Positions 37,058 through 45,777 of a stretch of 64,000 bases of DNA are shown here, piece by piece. The stretch is taken from the NCBI RefSeq assembly GCF_000478825.2, contig NZ_CP007542.1, forward strand, positions 1,674,001-1,738,000. Direction: 5' to 3'. How positions within the stretch are numbered: position 1 is the stretch's first letter; every line of letters starts with the position of its first letter. A program made the position numbers and the translations under genes. The notes under the pieces were generated by a model that saw only the letters and a list, made by a program, of their open reading frames with translations, was not told the origin of the DNA and did not search any database. The stretch comes from Synechocystis sp. PCC 6714 (GTDB lineage Bacteria > Cyanobacteriota > Cyanobacteriia > Cyanobacteriales > Microcystaceae).

Positions 37058-38416
37058 ATGGATAGAACAAACGAAAAAAAAGGCAACATTCTTTTGGTTG
37101 ATGATCTACCAAACAACCTACAGTTATTGAGTGATTTATTAATAAATTTGGGGTACACAGTACGGAGTGTTACCAGCGGAAAAATGGCCCTTAAAACTCT
37201 CCAGGCTAAGCGTCCAGATCTCATTTTGTTGGATATTAAAATGCCTGAGATGGACGGCTATCAGGTCTGCGAAATGATTAAGCAAGATGAGGATTTGCAA
37301 GATATTCCCATTATTTTTATCAGTGCCCTAGATGATACTTTTGACAAAGTTAAAGCGTTTGAGTGTGGTGGAGTTGACTACATTACCAAACCTTTTCAAA
37401 TTGAGGAAGTGATAGCTCGCATTGAGGGTCAGCTTACTATTCAAAGACAAAGGGTAGCCCTCAAAAGGGAGGTGAGAAAACGAAGGGAAGCAGAGGAGGT
37501 ACTTTATCAGTCTAGGGCTTTACTTTCTAGTGTGTTGAATTCAGCCTTGGATGGCATTGCGGCTATGCAAGCGGTGCGGGATCCCCAAACGGGCGATATT
37601 GAAGATTTTCGCTGTTTAGTGATCAATCCCATTCTTTCCAAGGCTTTTAATCGTAATCGGGAAGATTTAATTGGTAGAGTCTTACTAAAACGTTTTTTAC
37701 ACCGTTTAGATCCCCAACTTTTTGAGCAGTTTGTTAACTTGGTGGAAACGGGAACTTTTTTGACCCAGGATATTTATTTCCCCATGGCTAATTCGGATTG
37801 GTATCATTTTGTGGCGGTCAAATTAGGGGATGGTTTTGCGATCACAGTGCGGGATATTACTGACCGCAAAAGGATGGAATTGGAATTACAGGCGGCTAAT
37901 CAACAATTGCAGTTATTGGCCAATATTGATGGCTTGACCCACATCGCCAATCGCCGTCGTTTTGATGAATATTTAGCCCAGGAATGGCAACGTCATTATC
38001 GAGAACAAAAACCGCTAACCCTACTTTTAGTAGATATTGATTATTTTAAAGCGTACAATGATTTTTATGGCCACCAACAGGGAGATGATTGTTTACAAAA
38101 AGTGGCCCAAACTTTAGTTAGCATTGCCCAACGGGTAACGGATTTAGTAGCGCGTTACGGAGGCGAAGAGTTTGTTGTTATTTTGCCTAATACGAACCAG
38201 GAAGACGCCATGGCCATAGCGCAAAAAATGCTTCAGGCGATCGCCGGCCTAGAAATTCCCCACCAGGGTTCGACGATTAGTGAATATATCACCATTAGCA
38301 TTGGCATTAGCACCTTGGTGCCTACCGCTGGGGATACTGTGGAAAGGATTATTAGCGAAGCGGATCAAGCTTTGTATCGAGCTAAATCCCAGGGACGGAA
38401 CCAGGCGATCGCCTAA
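37058..38416 (+). CDS. Response regulator diguanylate cyclase (REC-PAS-GGDEF)
   Basis: A 452-residue c-di-GMP synthase. The receiver (about 5-125) has Asp57 in LILLDIKMPEMDG. A coiled coil and a PAS-like domain (about 155-270) follow, then GGDEF with active site RYGGEEF near 367. The sequence RVTD lies five residues upstream, matching the RxxD inhibitory I-site, so product feedback is likely. No EAL domain. The gene directly follows the MASE1 hybrid kinase, suggesting a phosphorelay into c-di-GMP signalling. Confidence 0.92.
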   Translation: MDRTNEKKGNILLVDDLPNNLQLLSDLLINLGYTVRSVTSGKMALKTLQAKRPDLILLDIKMPEMDGYQVCEMIKQDEDLQDIPIIFISALDDTFDKVKAFECGGVDYITKPFQIEEVIARIEGQLTIQRQRVALKREVRKRREAEEVLYQSRALLSSVLNSALDGIAAMQAVRDPQTGDIEDFRCLVINPILSKAFNRNREDLIGRVLLKRFLHRLDPQLFEQFVNLVETGTFLTQDIYFPMANSDWYHFVAVKLGDGFAITVRDITDRKRMELELQAANQQLQLLANIDGLTHIANRRRFDEYLAQEWQRHYREQKPLTLLLVDIDYFKAYNDFYGHQQGDDCLQKVAQTLVSIAQRVTDLVARYGGEEFVVILPNTNQEDAMAIAQKMLQAIAGLEIPHQGSTISEYITISIGISTLVPTAGDTVERIISEADQALYRAKSQGRNQAIA

Positions 38417-38538
38417 TGGCATCATCCTTTTGGTCGAGATTTAAACAATATCTAGCCAAGCCAGGCTGAGGGCTAATCTTTAACCGTCCATCAAGCAGTA
38501 GTCGTTAATTTTTCCTCTGTCTGTTTAGATCTGTTTCT

Positions 38539-39597
38539 TCAGACTTTTTGACCCAAGTCAAGGAAAAGAACCCCAGTGGTTTTCTCCGTTAGCCAGTTTT
38601 TATATCTAAAAAAGGTAGCTTCCCCGGCAATTGGTGCCTCAAAATCCGATGGTTGTTGGTAACGATGGGGAGGATATTGTTCTCGAATGGCGATGATGTT
38701 TTGGTAGGGTTGATACCAGCGTTTGATTACCATTAATAAATTGGTTAATTGTGCGAAGGGGAGCTGATACTTGTAATCCAAAGTCAACACTTGGGTTATC
38801 CGCATAAATGTGTCTGGATTACTCCGATAGCCAGGCAAACTGATGATTTTTCCCAAACTCTCAAAAGCACTATAGTTGGCCATAATTAGGGGTCTGAGAG
38901 ATTGGTAATCCCTAATATCCCTTTTACTCAGCTGTTGCACCAATTCAGAAATCTGCCGGAGCAGGGAATAATCGGCTAAGTTATAGGACTTAAATAGTGA
39001 AAGTAACTTGAGGGCAAGGGGGCGTTCTGCTAGTTTTTGTAACTGTTTTGTATAGTTTTTTAGGGCCAGTTGTCCTTCTTCTGTCTTAATCTGTACCAGG
39101 GTTTCCTTTAACTGCTTGTCTAGGGTATCCTGAAAATGCTCAGTGGTAGTAAAATCATTCAATAATTCTTCGACAAATTGGTAAAATTGTTGTTGCTTAG
39201 CGCCACGAAAACGACTTTCAGTTTGATCAATTATCACAAAACTGTCTTTGGCATTAATGGCTGCTTGTAGTAGCTGGATACTCTCGTTAATATCTGAGTA
39301 TTCTTCGATGCCATTGTCAAGTAAATAACGTAGTTTGACGAGAATGCAAAACTCTTCATTGCAGAGAAATTCCTCCTTGTGGAGAATATCCATACTTTTG
39401 CCAAATACGGCAATGTCTGTGGAAGCTTGGCGGTGAGCAAAAAGCGCCTCTTCCGGCACCATTTCCTTCGTTCGTAGAAATCTACTAATTATCTTTTGAA
39501 ACCAACGACCAAAGCCATTATCGGTGCTAAATACTCCCCTTTGCCACCAAGGTTTACTGATTTTGGCCGAATGGGATGCTTTGCCCGATGGAATCAT
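38539..39597 (-). CDS. Conserved cyanobacterial protein of unknown function
   Basis: A 352-residue protein, mostly helical and rich in Leu, Gln and Lys, with no signal peptide or membrane helix. The N-terminus (residues 1-45) is basic with several Trp. The middle (about 100-250) is a run of amphipathic helices. I recognise no enzymatic motif. It is convergent with the diguanylate cyclase gene and has about 200 non-coding bases upstream, so it is probably monocistronic. Confidence 0.6.
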   Translation of the reverse strand: MIPSGKASHSAKISKPWWQRGVFSTDNGFGRWFQKIISRFLRTKEMVPEEALFAHRQASTDIAVFGKSMDILHKEEFLCNEEFCILVKLRYLLDNGIEEYSDINESIQLLQAAINAKDSFVIIDQTESRFRGAKQQQFYQFVEELLNDFTTTEHFQDTLDKQLKETLVQIKTEEGQLALKNYTKQLQKLAERPLALKLLSLFKSYNLADYSLLRQISELVQQLSKRDIRDYQSLRPLIMANYSAFESLGKIISLPGYRSNPDTFMRITQVLTLDYKYQLPFAQLTNLLMVIKRWYQPYQNIIAIREQYPPHRYQQPSDFEAPIAGEATFFRYKNWLTEKTTGVLFLDLGQKV

Positions 39598-39797
39598 TTA
39601 ACTGCCCGTAATTTTACAACATTGGTCTCTGGATAAATTATAAATTAGCTTAACCCCAATCAAAAAAATGACTGCTTTCAAGTCAATTGCTAGTGCTTGG
39701 GCCGAGTTACAAAATCTTGGTGTATAGTCATCCTGCTCTATTTTTACGCTCTGTCTAGCGGATCAAAGTTACGTTGTCAGGGTATTTCCAAGCCCCG

Positions 39798-40862
39798 CTA
39801 TGCTTGAAAATGTTGAAATCCTTGCTCCAGGGATAGCTTTTCCCGCGCTCCATTGTCGAAAATTAATGAGACTGCAGTTCCATCAACAATTCTGCCGATG
39901 ATTCGAGGGAAACGGGCCGGCGTTAGGTTTAAAGGCGCGATCGCCGCTAGCCATCGTTGGGCCAGAAGGGGGGAAAGGGTCAAAATCAACTCAAAATCTT
40001 CTCCACCATAAAGAGTCCAAGCCGTAGCGGTTTCGGGCCCCACCCAATGGGCCAATCCCTGGGCAATGGGTAGTTTTTCCGCCCATAACTCGGCTCCCAC
40101 TTGACTAGATCGGCAAATTTGTAACACGGCATCGGCTAGGCCGTCACTGCTGTCCATGGCGCCAATGGTAGTTTCCAAACAAGCGAGGGAGGGTACTAAA
40201 TCCAATCGGGGTTGGGGCCGTTGATGGGCCGTTTGCCAAATCAATTTTTGTTCCGCCGGTAAATTCTCAGTCTTTTGCGGATGAAGTAAACATTCCAAGC
40301 CAGCCCGGGCCGCTCCATGGTCTCCGGTGGCAATGATCCAGTTCCCCACCTGAGCTTGGCGACGGTACATGGCCTTGTCCAGAGGCACTTGACCTAAAAC
40401 GGTGATGCTGATGGTTTTAATCGGCGATCGAGACACATCTCCCCCGAGAATTGGAGTTCGCCAAGGCTTCAAACAGGCAATTAAACCCTCATAAACCCCA
40501 AGAATCCAAGGCAAAGTGGTGCAGGCAGGCAATGCCAAAGCCACAGTGATTCCCGTCGGTGTGGCCCCCATAGCGGCTAGATCCGATAAATTGGCCGCCG
40601 CTCCCCGCCAACCCACATCAAAGGCAGAGGTGGTTTGTTCACTGAAATGGACATTTTCCACCAACATATCAGTGCTGATTACCAGGGAGTCCGAGCTGGG
40701 CAAATCGAACACAGCGGCATCGTCCCCAGTTATCTCCGCCGGGGAAAATTTCTGCAGTTGGGCTAATAGGCCCTGTTCCCCCAACTCCCCAATGGTTGTG
40801 TTGGGATAGTGGGCTGAGAATGACTTGGATAGAAATGGGTCGGCCAAGGGTTGGGAGTGCAA
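39798..40862 (-). CDS. thiL: Thiamine-monophosphate kinase
   Basis: A 354-residue ThiL enzyme that phosphorylates thiamine monophosphate to the active diphosphate. Motifs are IGELGEQGLLAQL, ITGDDAAVF, STDMLVENVHF, GDVSRS and MDSSDGLADA. The frame has no ATG near the N-terminus: the longest start is TTG at 40862 and another TTG lies five codons later. The family usually begins about 25 residues before GEQGLL, so the true start is unresolved. It is divergent from the glyoxalase-fold gene. Confidence 0.9.
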   Translation of the reverse strand: MHSQPLADPFLSKSFSAHYPNTTIGELGEQGLLAQLQKFSPAEITGDDAAVFDLPSSDSLVISTDMLVENVHFSEQTTSAFDVGWRGAAANLSDLAAMGATPTGITVALALPACTTLPWILGVYEGLIACLKPWRTPILGGDVSRSPIKTISITVLGQVPLDKAMYRRQAQVGNWIIATGDHGAARAGLECLLHPQKTENLPAEQKLIWQTAHQRPQPRLDLVPSLACLETTIGAMDSSDGLADAVLQICRSSQVGAELWAEKLPIAQGLAHWVGPETATAWTLYGGEDFELILTLSPLLAQRWLAAIAPLNLTPARFPRIIGRIVDGTAVSLIFDNGAREKLSLEQGFQHFQA

Positions 40863-40952
40863 AGCAAAATTTGGCAGAAACGCCTTGCAAACATTAAAAC
40901 AGAGACAGCATTGTATTGATCGTTAATATCTTTTAAAAACCATTGAGAAACC

Positions 40953-41405
40953 ATGACCCTTTGCCCCGGTTTACCCAGCGGTAGTTTGCGTCGTGTCCAC
41001 CACATTGCTTTAAATGTGCAGGATATGGAAAAATCTTGCCACTTTTACGGCCATATTTTGGGGCTAAAACCATTGGTGGGGGACGAGGTACCCAGCACCC
41101 TGAGAAGTTTGGTGGAAGAGGGTAAAGTAAGCAACTTTGTGACCCCCGATGGCACTGTCCTTGACCTCTTTGCCACACCGGATTTATCTCCCCCAGCGGC
41201 GGATCCCCGACAATCCTTCACCCGCACCGACCACCTCGCTTTTGACATTGCCCCGGAGCAATTTGACCAGGCGATCGCCGTTTTGGCAGCCCATGGTGTA
41301 ATCATTGCAGGGGGGCCAGTGACTCGACCGACGGGCAGGGGCATTTATTTCTATGACCCGGATGGGTTTCAGGTGGAAATTCGCTGTGATCCGGAGATTG
41401 TGTAA
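40953..41405 (+). CDS. Glyoxalase/VOC-fold protein
   Basis: A 150-residue protein of the vicinal oxygen chelate superfamily. Two beta-alpha-beta modules are seen: RRVHHIALNVQDMEKSCHFY at the start and TDHLAFDIAPEQFDQAI after residue 85, ending YFYDPDGFQVEI. His17/18, His near 88 and the final Glu are candidate metal ligands. The reaction is unknown. It lies about 100 bases upstream of malQ on the same strand. Confidence 0.85.
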   Translation: MTLCPGLPSGSLRRVHHIALNVQDMEKSCHFYGHILGLKPLVGDEVPSTLRSLVEEGKVSNFVTPDGTVLDLFATPDLSPPAADPRQSFTRTDHLAFDIAPEQFDQAIAVLAAHGVIIAGGPVTRPTGRGIYFYDPDGFQVEIRCDPEIV

Positions 41406-41502
41406 GCAGATCTTGATAGTAAAGCTCCTAGGGAGGGGGAAAGCATTTCTTGGCCGGCTCGATGTGCTAAATCTGGAAAGAGATTTTCCTCCCTAGGCTT
41501 AC

Positions 41503-43020
41503 ATGTTAGACAAACGCTGTAGCGGTATTTTGCTCCACCCCACTTCCTTACCCAGTCGCTATGGCATTGGGGATTTGGGGGAAGGTGCTTTTCAGTTCAT
41601 AGATTTTTTGGCGGACGCGGACCAGAGTGTATGGCAAATACTACCCCTAGGGCCCACGGGGTTTGGTAATTCCCCTTACCTTTGTTACTCTGCCCTGGCC
41701 ATTAATCCTTGGCTCATCAGTCTAGACCGTCTAGTGGAGGAGGGATGTTTGCCGCCGAGCCTACTGGATCAAGCCCCGGAATTCACTAACCCCAGGGTGG
41801 ATTATGACCAGGCGATCGCCTACAAATCGCAAGTTTTAAAACAGGCCTTTGCCCAATTCAGCACCAATGCAGGGCCGGAAATTGAGCAGGAATTCAGAGA
41901 GTTTTGCCGCGCCCAAAGCCATTGGTTAGCAGATTACGCCCTCTTCATGGCCATCAAAGAAGCCCACAATGGAGCCGGTTGGCACCAATGGGACAAAGAC
42001 ATCGCCTGGCGCGAACCGGAAGCCCTCAAAGTTTGGGGCGATCGCCTGAAAACGGAAGTTTTATACCATCAATTTTTACAATTTCTTGGTTTTCGCCAAT
42101 GGCGGGAAGTTAAGGCCTACGCTAACCAGCGCCACATTGCCATTTTTGGCGATCTGCCCATTTACGTGGCCCACGACAGCGCGGACGTTTGGGCCCATCC
42201 GGAAAACTTTTGCCTCGACCCCGAAACCGGGGAAGCAGCCATGATGGCCGGGGTACCACCAGACTATTTCAGTGTCACTGGACAACTGTGGGGCAATCCC
42301 GTGTATGACTGGGAAACCCTTAAGGCTACGGGCTTTGCCTGGTGGATCAAACGCTTCCAGGCCAACTTGCAATATCTAGACATTGTCCGCATCGATCATT
42401 TCCGGGGCTTTGAATCCTATTGGGGGGTGCCCCAGGGGGAAAAAACCGCTGAAAATGGGGAATGGTATCCAGCCCCTGGCAAGGAATTTTTCCAAGCTTT
42501 GGCCAAAGCCCTGGGCAATGATTTACCCATTGTGGCGGAGGATTTGGGGGTAATTACGCCGGAGGTGGAAGCATTGCGGGACGAGTTTAACTTTCCGGGC
42601 ATGAAAGTGTTGCACTTTGCCTTTGATTCCGACCGGGGTAATCCCTTTTTGCCCTTTAACTACAGCAATTGTAATGCGGTGGTTTATACCGGCACCCACG
42701 ACAATGACACCACAGTGGGCTGGTTCCAGGAACGGTCAGAGGAGGACCAGCAAAAGGTGATCAATTACCTCGGCTGTGTCTGCAACGAAGGCATTCATTG
42801 GAGCTTAATCCGCCTAGCCTCTAGTTCTGTGGCGAACCTAGCCATTTTTCCCCTCCAGGATATCCTCGGTTTGGGGGGCGACTGTCGCATGAATTTACCG
42901 GGTACCGCCATGGGTAACTGGGGTTGGCGTTACCATCCCGACCAACTCAACGACTGGCTATCGGGGCATTTGAGTTTCATTACGGAACTGTACGGACGAC
43001 GCATCTACCACGGCGATTAA
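41503..43020 (+). CDS. malQ: 4-alpha-glucanotransferase
   Basis: A 505-residue GH77 amylomaltase that transfers alpha-1,4-glucan segments between oligosaccharides during glycogen turnover. It opens CSGILLHPTSLPSRYGIGDLG. Catalytic regions are DLPIYVAHDSADVW near 216, the nucleophile Asp in RIDHFRG near 296, the acid Glu in VAEDLGVI near 345 and GTHDNDT near 398. The length is canonical for bacterial/plant D-enzymes. It works with glgX, also in this window. PCC 6803 counterpart sll1676. Confidence 0.95.
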   Translation: MLDKRCSGILLHPTSLPSRYGIGDLGEGAFQFIDFLADADQSVWQILPLGPTGFGNSPYLCYSALAINPWLISLDRLVEEGCLPPSLLDQAPEFTNPRVDYDQAIAYKSQVLKQAFAQFSTNAGPEIEQEFREFCRAQSHWLADYALFMAIKEAHNGAGWHQWDKDIAWREPEALKVWGDRLKTEVLYHQFLQFLGFRQWREVKAYANQRHIAIFGDLPIYVAHDSADVWAHPENFCLDPETGEAAMMAGVPPDYFSVTGQLWGNPVYDWETLKATGFAWWIKRFQANLQYLDIVRIDHFRGFESYWGVPQGEKTAENGEWYPAPGKEFFQALAKALGNDLPIVAEDLGVITPEVEALRDEFNFPGMKVLHFAFDSDRGNPFLPFNYSNCNAVVYTGTHDNDTTVGWFQERSEEDQQKVINYLGCVCNEGIHWSLIRLASSSVANLAIFPLQDILGLGGDCRMNLPGTAMGNWGWRYHPDQLNDWLSGHLSFITELYGRRIYHGD

Positions 43021-43129
43021 GGTCAAGGGTAATATGCCCAACAATTCCTAAACTGTCCCTAAATTAATCCCGGCTGAAACAAGGCCCCGGCTTTGCTCGT
43101 CTGGGATGGGGAAGTTTACCCCCGGGGTT

Positions 43130-43738
43130 ATGCTCAACTACATTTGGTTTGCAATTATTCTGCTGTCGGTGGTAGCCGGGACAGTAACGGGCAAAATTGA
43201 GGCGGTGACGGAGGCGGCCATTGAAAGTGCAGGAACGGCGGTGGAACTGTCCATTGGCTTGATTGGCATTATGGCCCTGTGGTTAGGCATGATGAAAATC
43301 GCTGAAGCTGCCGGTTTGGTGGAACTGATCGCAAAATTGGTTAAGCCCATTACCATCAAGCTTTTTCCCGATGTGCCCCCGGAGCACCCGGCGATCGGCT
43401 CCATTGTGTTAAATATGTCCGCCAATATTCTGGGTCTAGGTAATGCGGCCACGCCCTTGGGTCTAAAAGCGATGCAGGAATTGGAGGAAATTAACCCTAA
43501 TAAAGGCACAGCCACCGATGCCATGTGTATGTTTTTGGCCATTAATACTTCCAGTGTGCAGTTAATTTTGCCCGCTACGGTGGTGGGTTTAATGGGGACA
43601 GCAGCCAATGACATTTTTTTCTCAACAATTTTGGCCACTACTTGTTCCACTGCAACAGCCATTGTTGCCGCTAAACTTTTGGCTCGCTTGAAAATATTTG
43701 CCCTCCCCCCCCTTTCAGATCAAGAAGGTCATACATAG
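43130..43738 (+). CDS. SpmA-like nucleoside-recognition membrane protein
   Basis: A 202-residue membrane protein of the spore maturation protein A / nucleoside recognition (Gate) family, with about five hydrophobic helices. Conserved segments are LNYIWFAIILLSVVAG, LWLGMMKIAEAAGLV, NMSANILGLGNAATPLGLKAM and ATDAMCMFLAINTSSVQL. Cyanobacteria do not sporulate, so the name is historical. The ATG at 43130 is preferred over the frame start at 43106 because the family begins there. A partner spmB is not present; a solitary TnpB element follows. Confidence 0.85.
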   Translation: MLNYIWFAIILLSVVAGTVTGKIEAVTEAAIESAGTAVELSIGLIGIMALWLGMMKIAEAAGLVELIAKLVKPITIKLFPDVPPEHPAIGSIVLNMSANILGLGNAATPLGLKAMQELEEINPNKGTATDAMCMFLAINTSSVQLILPATVVGLMGTAANDIFFSTILATTCSTATAIVAAKLLARLKIFALPPLSDQEGHT

Positions 43739-43757
43739 AAAATCGAGGCAGGAGTTA

Positions 43758-43787
43758 ATTCTTTTGGCTGGCTTTCATCAAAAGAAT
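43758..43787 (+). other. 9-bp perfect hairpin at the left side of the TnpB element
   Basis: ATTCTTTTG (43758-43766) pairs perfectly with CAAAAGAAT (43779-43787) across a 12-base loop. Subterminal hairpins like this mark the left ends of IS200/IS605-type elements. The exact element boundary is not visible. Confidence 0.5.
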
Positions 43788-43799
43788 GGGTCTGAAACC

Positions 43800-43815
43800 C
43801 CGCCTTTCAAGGCGG
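43800..43815 (+). other. Second hairpin upstream of tnpB
   Basis: CCGCC (43800-43804), loop TTTCAA, GGCGG (43811-43815), flanked by AAA and TTT that can extend it weakly. It lies about 60 bases before the tnpB start and is typical of element left-end structure. Confidence 0.45.
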
Positions 43816-43876
43816 CTTTGTGTTGGGATTTTAGCATGGTAGGCATTATCACATTACATAAGCTAGAATGTGGTGC

Positions 43877-45049
43877 ATGGAAAAAGCTTACCGCTACAGA
43901 TTTTATCCAACACCGGAACAGGAAAATCTCTTGCGCCGCACGTTGGGCTGTGTGCGGTTGGTATACAACAAGGCTCTCCATGAGCGGACCCAAGGGTGGT
44001 ACAACCGCCAAGAGAGAATTGGGTATGTTCAAACTTCTTCGATGTTGACAGCATGGAAGAAAGAGGAAGAACTCGATTTCTTAAATGAGGTGAGTTGTGT
44101 TCCCCTGCAACAGGGGTTACGGCATCTTCAAAAGGCTTTCACTAACTTCTTTGATGGCCGGGCAAAATATCCCAACTTCAAAAAGAAACACCAAGGAGGT
44201 AGTGCGGAATTTACCAAGTCGGCGTTCAAGTACCGGGATGGGCAAATCTATCTTGCCAAGTGCCTTGAACCATTGGACATTCATTGGTCAAGACAACTAC
44301 CCAAAGGATGTAAACCATCTTCAGTGACGGTGCGATTACACCCATCAGGACGTTGGCACATCTCTGTTCGTTTTGATGACCCAACCATCAAACCCTTACC
44401 GGTCACAAACAAAGCTGTAGGGATTGATTTGGGAGTAACAAGCTTGATTGCTACCAGTAATGGTGACAAGGTTACCAATCCAAAACAATTTAAGAAGCAT
44501 CACCGTCGTTTACGGTTGGCTCAAAAACGCCTTGCCCGGAAAGAAAAGGGGTCTAAGAATAGGGAAAAGGCACGACGTAAAGTTGCCAAGATTTATCTTA
44601 AGATTAATGACTCCCGTCAAGACTTTCTCCATAAATTGACCACTCAACTGGTGCGTGAAAACCAAACCATCGCCGTTGAGACTTTAGCGGTCAAGAATAT
44701 GGTCAAAAACCCAAAGTTAGCCCTCTCCATTAGTGATAGTGGCTGGGGGGAGTTTGTGCGTCAATTGGATTACAAGTGTCGTTGGTATGGTAGGAATTTG
44801 GTCAAGATTGACCGCTGGTTTCCTTCCTCCAAACGCTGTAGTTCCTGTGGGCATATTGTTGAGAAAATGCCACTCAATGTAAGACATTGGCAATGTCCTG
44901 AATGTGGAACTCACCACGACCGGGATACCAATGCTAGTAAAAACATTTTGGCCGCTGGGCTAGCGGTGTCAGTCTGTGGAGCGACCGCAAGACCTGAGCA
45001 GAGTAAGTCTGTGAGGGCAGGTGCTATGAAGCAGAAACCTAGACCGTGA
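43877..45049 (+). CDS. tnpB: RNA-guided nuclease TnpB
   Basis: A 390-residue TnpB (OrfB of IS605), ancestor-type relative of Cas12. The N-terminus (YRYRFYPTPEQENLLRRTLG) is typical. The RuvC catalytic triad is complete: Asp in GIDLGVTS near 183, Glu in VETLAVKNM near 267, Asp in HDRDTNASKNI near 350. The zinc finger CSSC...CPEC lies between the last two. TnpB cuts DNA under guidance of an omega-RNA made from the element's right end and thereby favours element retention. The start was set at the Met of MEKAYRY; an ATG three codons earlier is possible. Confidence 0.93.
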   Translation: MEKAYRYRFYPTPEQENLLRRTLGCVRLVYNKALHERTQGWYNRQERIGYVQTSSMLTAWKKEEELDFLNEVSCVPLQQGLRHLQKAFTNFFDGRAKYPNFKKKHQGGSAEFTKSAFKYRDGQIYLAKCLEPLDIHWSRQLPKGCKPSSVTVRLHPSGRWHISVRFDDPTIKPLPVTNKAVGIDLGVTSLIATSNGDKVTNPKQFKKHHRRLRLAQKRLARKEKGSKNREKARRKVAKIYLKINDSRQDFLHKLTTQLVRENQTIAVETLAVKNMVKNPKLALSISDSGWGEFVRQLDYKCRWYGRNLVKIDRWFPSSKRCSSCGHIVEKMPLNVRHWQCPECGTHHDRDTNASKNILAAGLAVSVCGATARPEQSKSVRAGAMKQKPRP

Positions 45050-45090
45050 GGTCTGGGAATTCCTTTCGTTCACGGAAGGGAGGATGTCAA
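45041..45090 (+). ncRNA. Candidate omega-RNA 3' scaffold of TnpB
   Basis: Two hairpins lie at the tnpB 3' end: AGACC/GGTCT with loop GTGA (45041-45054, containing the tnpB stop) and CCTTTC/GGAAGG (45062-45079), followed by GAGGATGTCAA. In studied elements the guide RNA scaffold overlaps the tnpB 3' end and stops at the right element end, with guide sequence taken from flanking DNA. The extent and the guide start (near 45090) are inferred. Confidence 0.5.
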
Positions 45091-45140
45091 CCCAGCGCCA
45101 AATCACAGATTAATACGTGGGGTTTCCCGCTCAGTCAGGC

Positions 45141-45165
45141 TAAAAATCTCAGACGGTTTTGAGAT
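45141..45165 (-). terminator. Terminator overlapping the cytM stop codon
   Basis: On the minus strand ATCTCA, loop AAACCGTC, TGAGAT is followed by five T. The TGA of the stem is the cytM stop codon, so coding sequence and terminator share bases. Confidence 0.7.
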
Positions 45166-45571
45166 AATCTAACAAATCCGCCATTTCTTGAGGGTTCGGC
45201 TGGAACTGGGGCATGGGGGGCGTTTGACCACTCACCACCTGTCGGACAATGTGTCCCTGGGATTTACGTTGGGCTACTCCCCGCAGACTAGGGCCAATGT
45301 AGCCGTCACCTTGAACACCATGGCAGACTGCACAATTGGCTTGGAAAATAGCCCGACCTCTTTCCGCATTTCCTTCAAGGCCCAGCACCTGACTCACGTA
45401 GGGGTCAAAGTTTATGAAACTAAACAAAGCCACCACTAGCACCATCAGGGATACAAGGCCAGCCATAATCCACATCCCGGTGGGGGAGGCATTTACCTTG
45501 GTAAAGGTCACATTTTTGTCAATTACAGGGGCCATGGGTTGGGGAAGATTGGTCAAGATGGCTAGGGCCAT
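45149..45571 (-). CDS. cytM: Cytochrome cM
   Basis: A c-type cytochrome of about 140 residues. A membrane helix (MWIMAGLVSLMVLVVALFSF, about 33-52) anchors it; heme is attached at CAVCH near 80-84, and the Met ligand lies in PPMPQF. The start is uncertain: GTG 45574, ATG 45571 or ATG 45535 (MAPVIDKN) are all without a good ribosome site. Cytochrome cM is found across cyanobacteria and modulates the switch between photosynthesis and respiration in the dark or in heterotrophy. It is the sll1245 counterpart and lies downstream of rplI (sll1244 in PCC 6803). Confidence 0.9.
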   Translation of the reverse strand: MALAILTNLPQPMAPVIDKNVTFTKVNASPTGMWIMAGLVSLMVLVVALFSFINFDPYVSQVLGLEGNAERGRAIFQANCAVCHGVQGDGYIGPSLRGVAQRKSQGHIVRQVVSGQTPPMPQFQPNPQEMADLLDYLKTV

Positions 45572-45650
45572 CACTCAGAAACTTAATATATTGTATTGAT
45601 CCTGGGCCCTCCTGTCTTTGCCTGACCCCAGACTAATTCTGGTTAGACAA

Positions 45651-45700
45651 GAAAAACTCCCCCAGCATTGGTCCCAGGATTTATCCAGAGTGAGGGGGAG
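45651..45700 (-). terminator. Likely terminator after rplI
   Basis: On the minus strand CTCCCCC and GGGGGAG (45694-45700 and 45657-45663 on the plus strand) enclose about 30 bases and are followed by five T. The loop is long, so confidence is moderate. It separates rplI from cytM. Confidence 0.55.
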
Positions 45701-45777
45701 GGTTAATAAAAGTCAGTGTAGGCTTGCCCCAGTCGGTTGAACTGAAAATTTGAGTTGACCGGCCAGGACAAACCAGT

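Larger units (their letters stand above)
43758..45090 (+). mobile_element. TnpB-only IS200/IS605-family (IS1341-type) element
   Basis: A solitary tnpB flanked on both sides by hairpins, with no tnpA in the window. Limits are approximate: left from the first hairpin, right to the GGATGTCAA that follows the last hairpin. The segment contains no HIP1 palindrome, unlike the flanking genes. Movement would need TnpA supplied in trans. Confidence 0.65.

Noticed and set aside
45041-45079. Hairpins after tnpB as a rho-independent terminator
   Set aside because: No T run follows either stem; the right-end structure of an IS200/IS605-type element explains them better.
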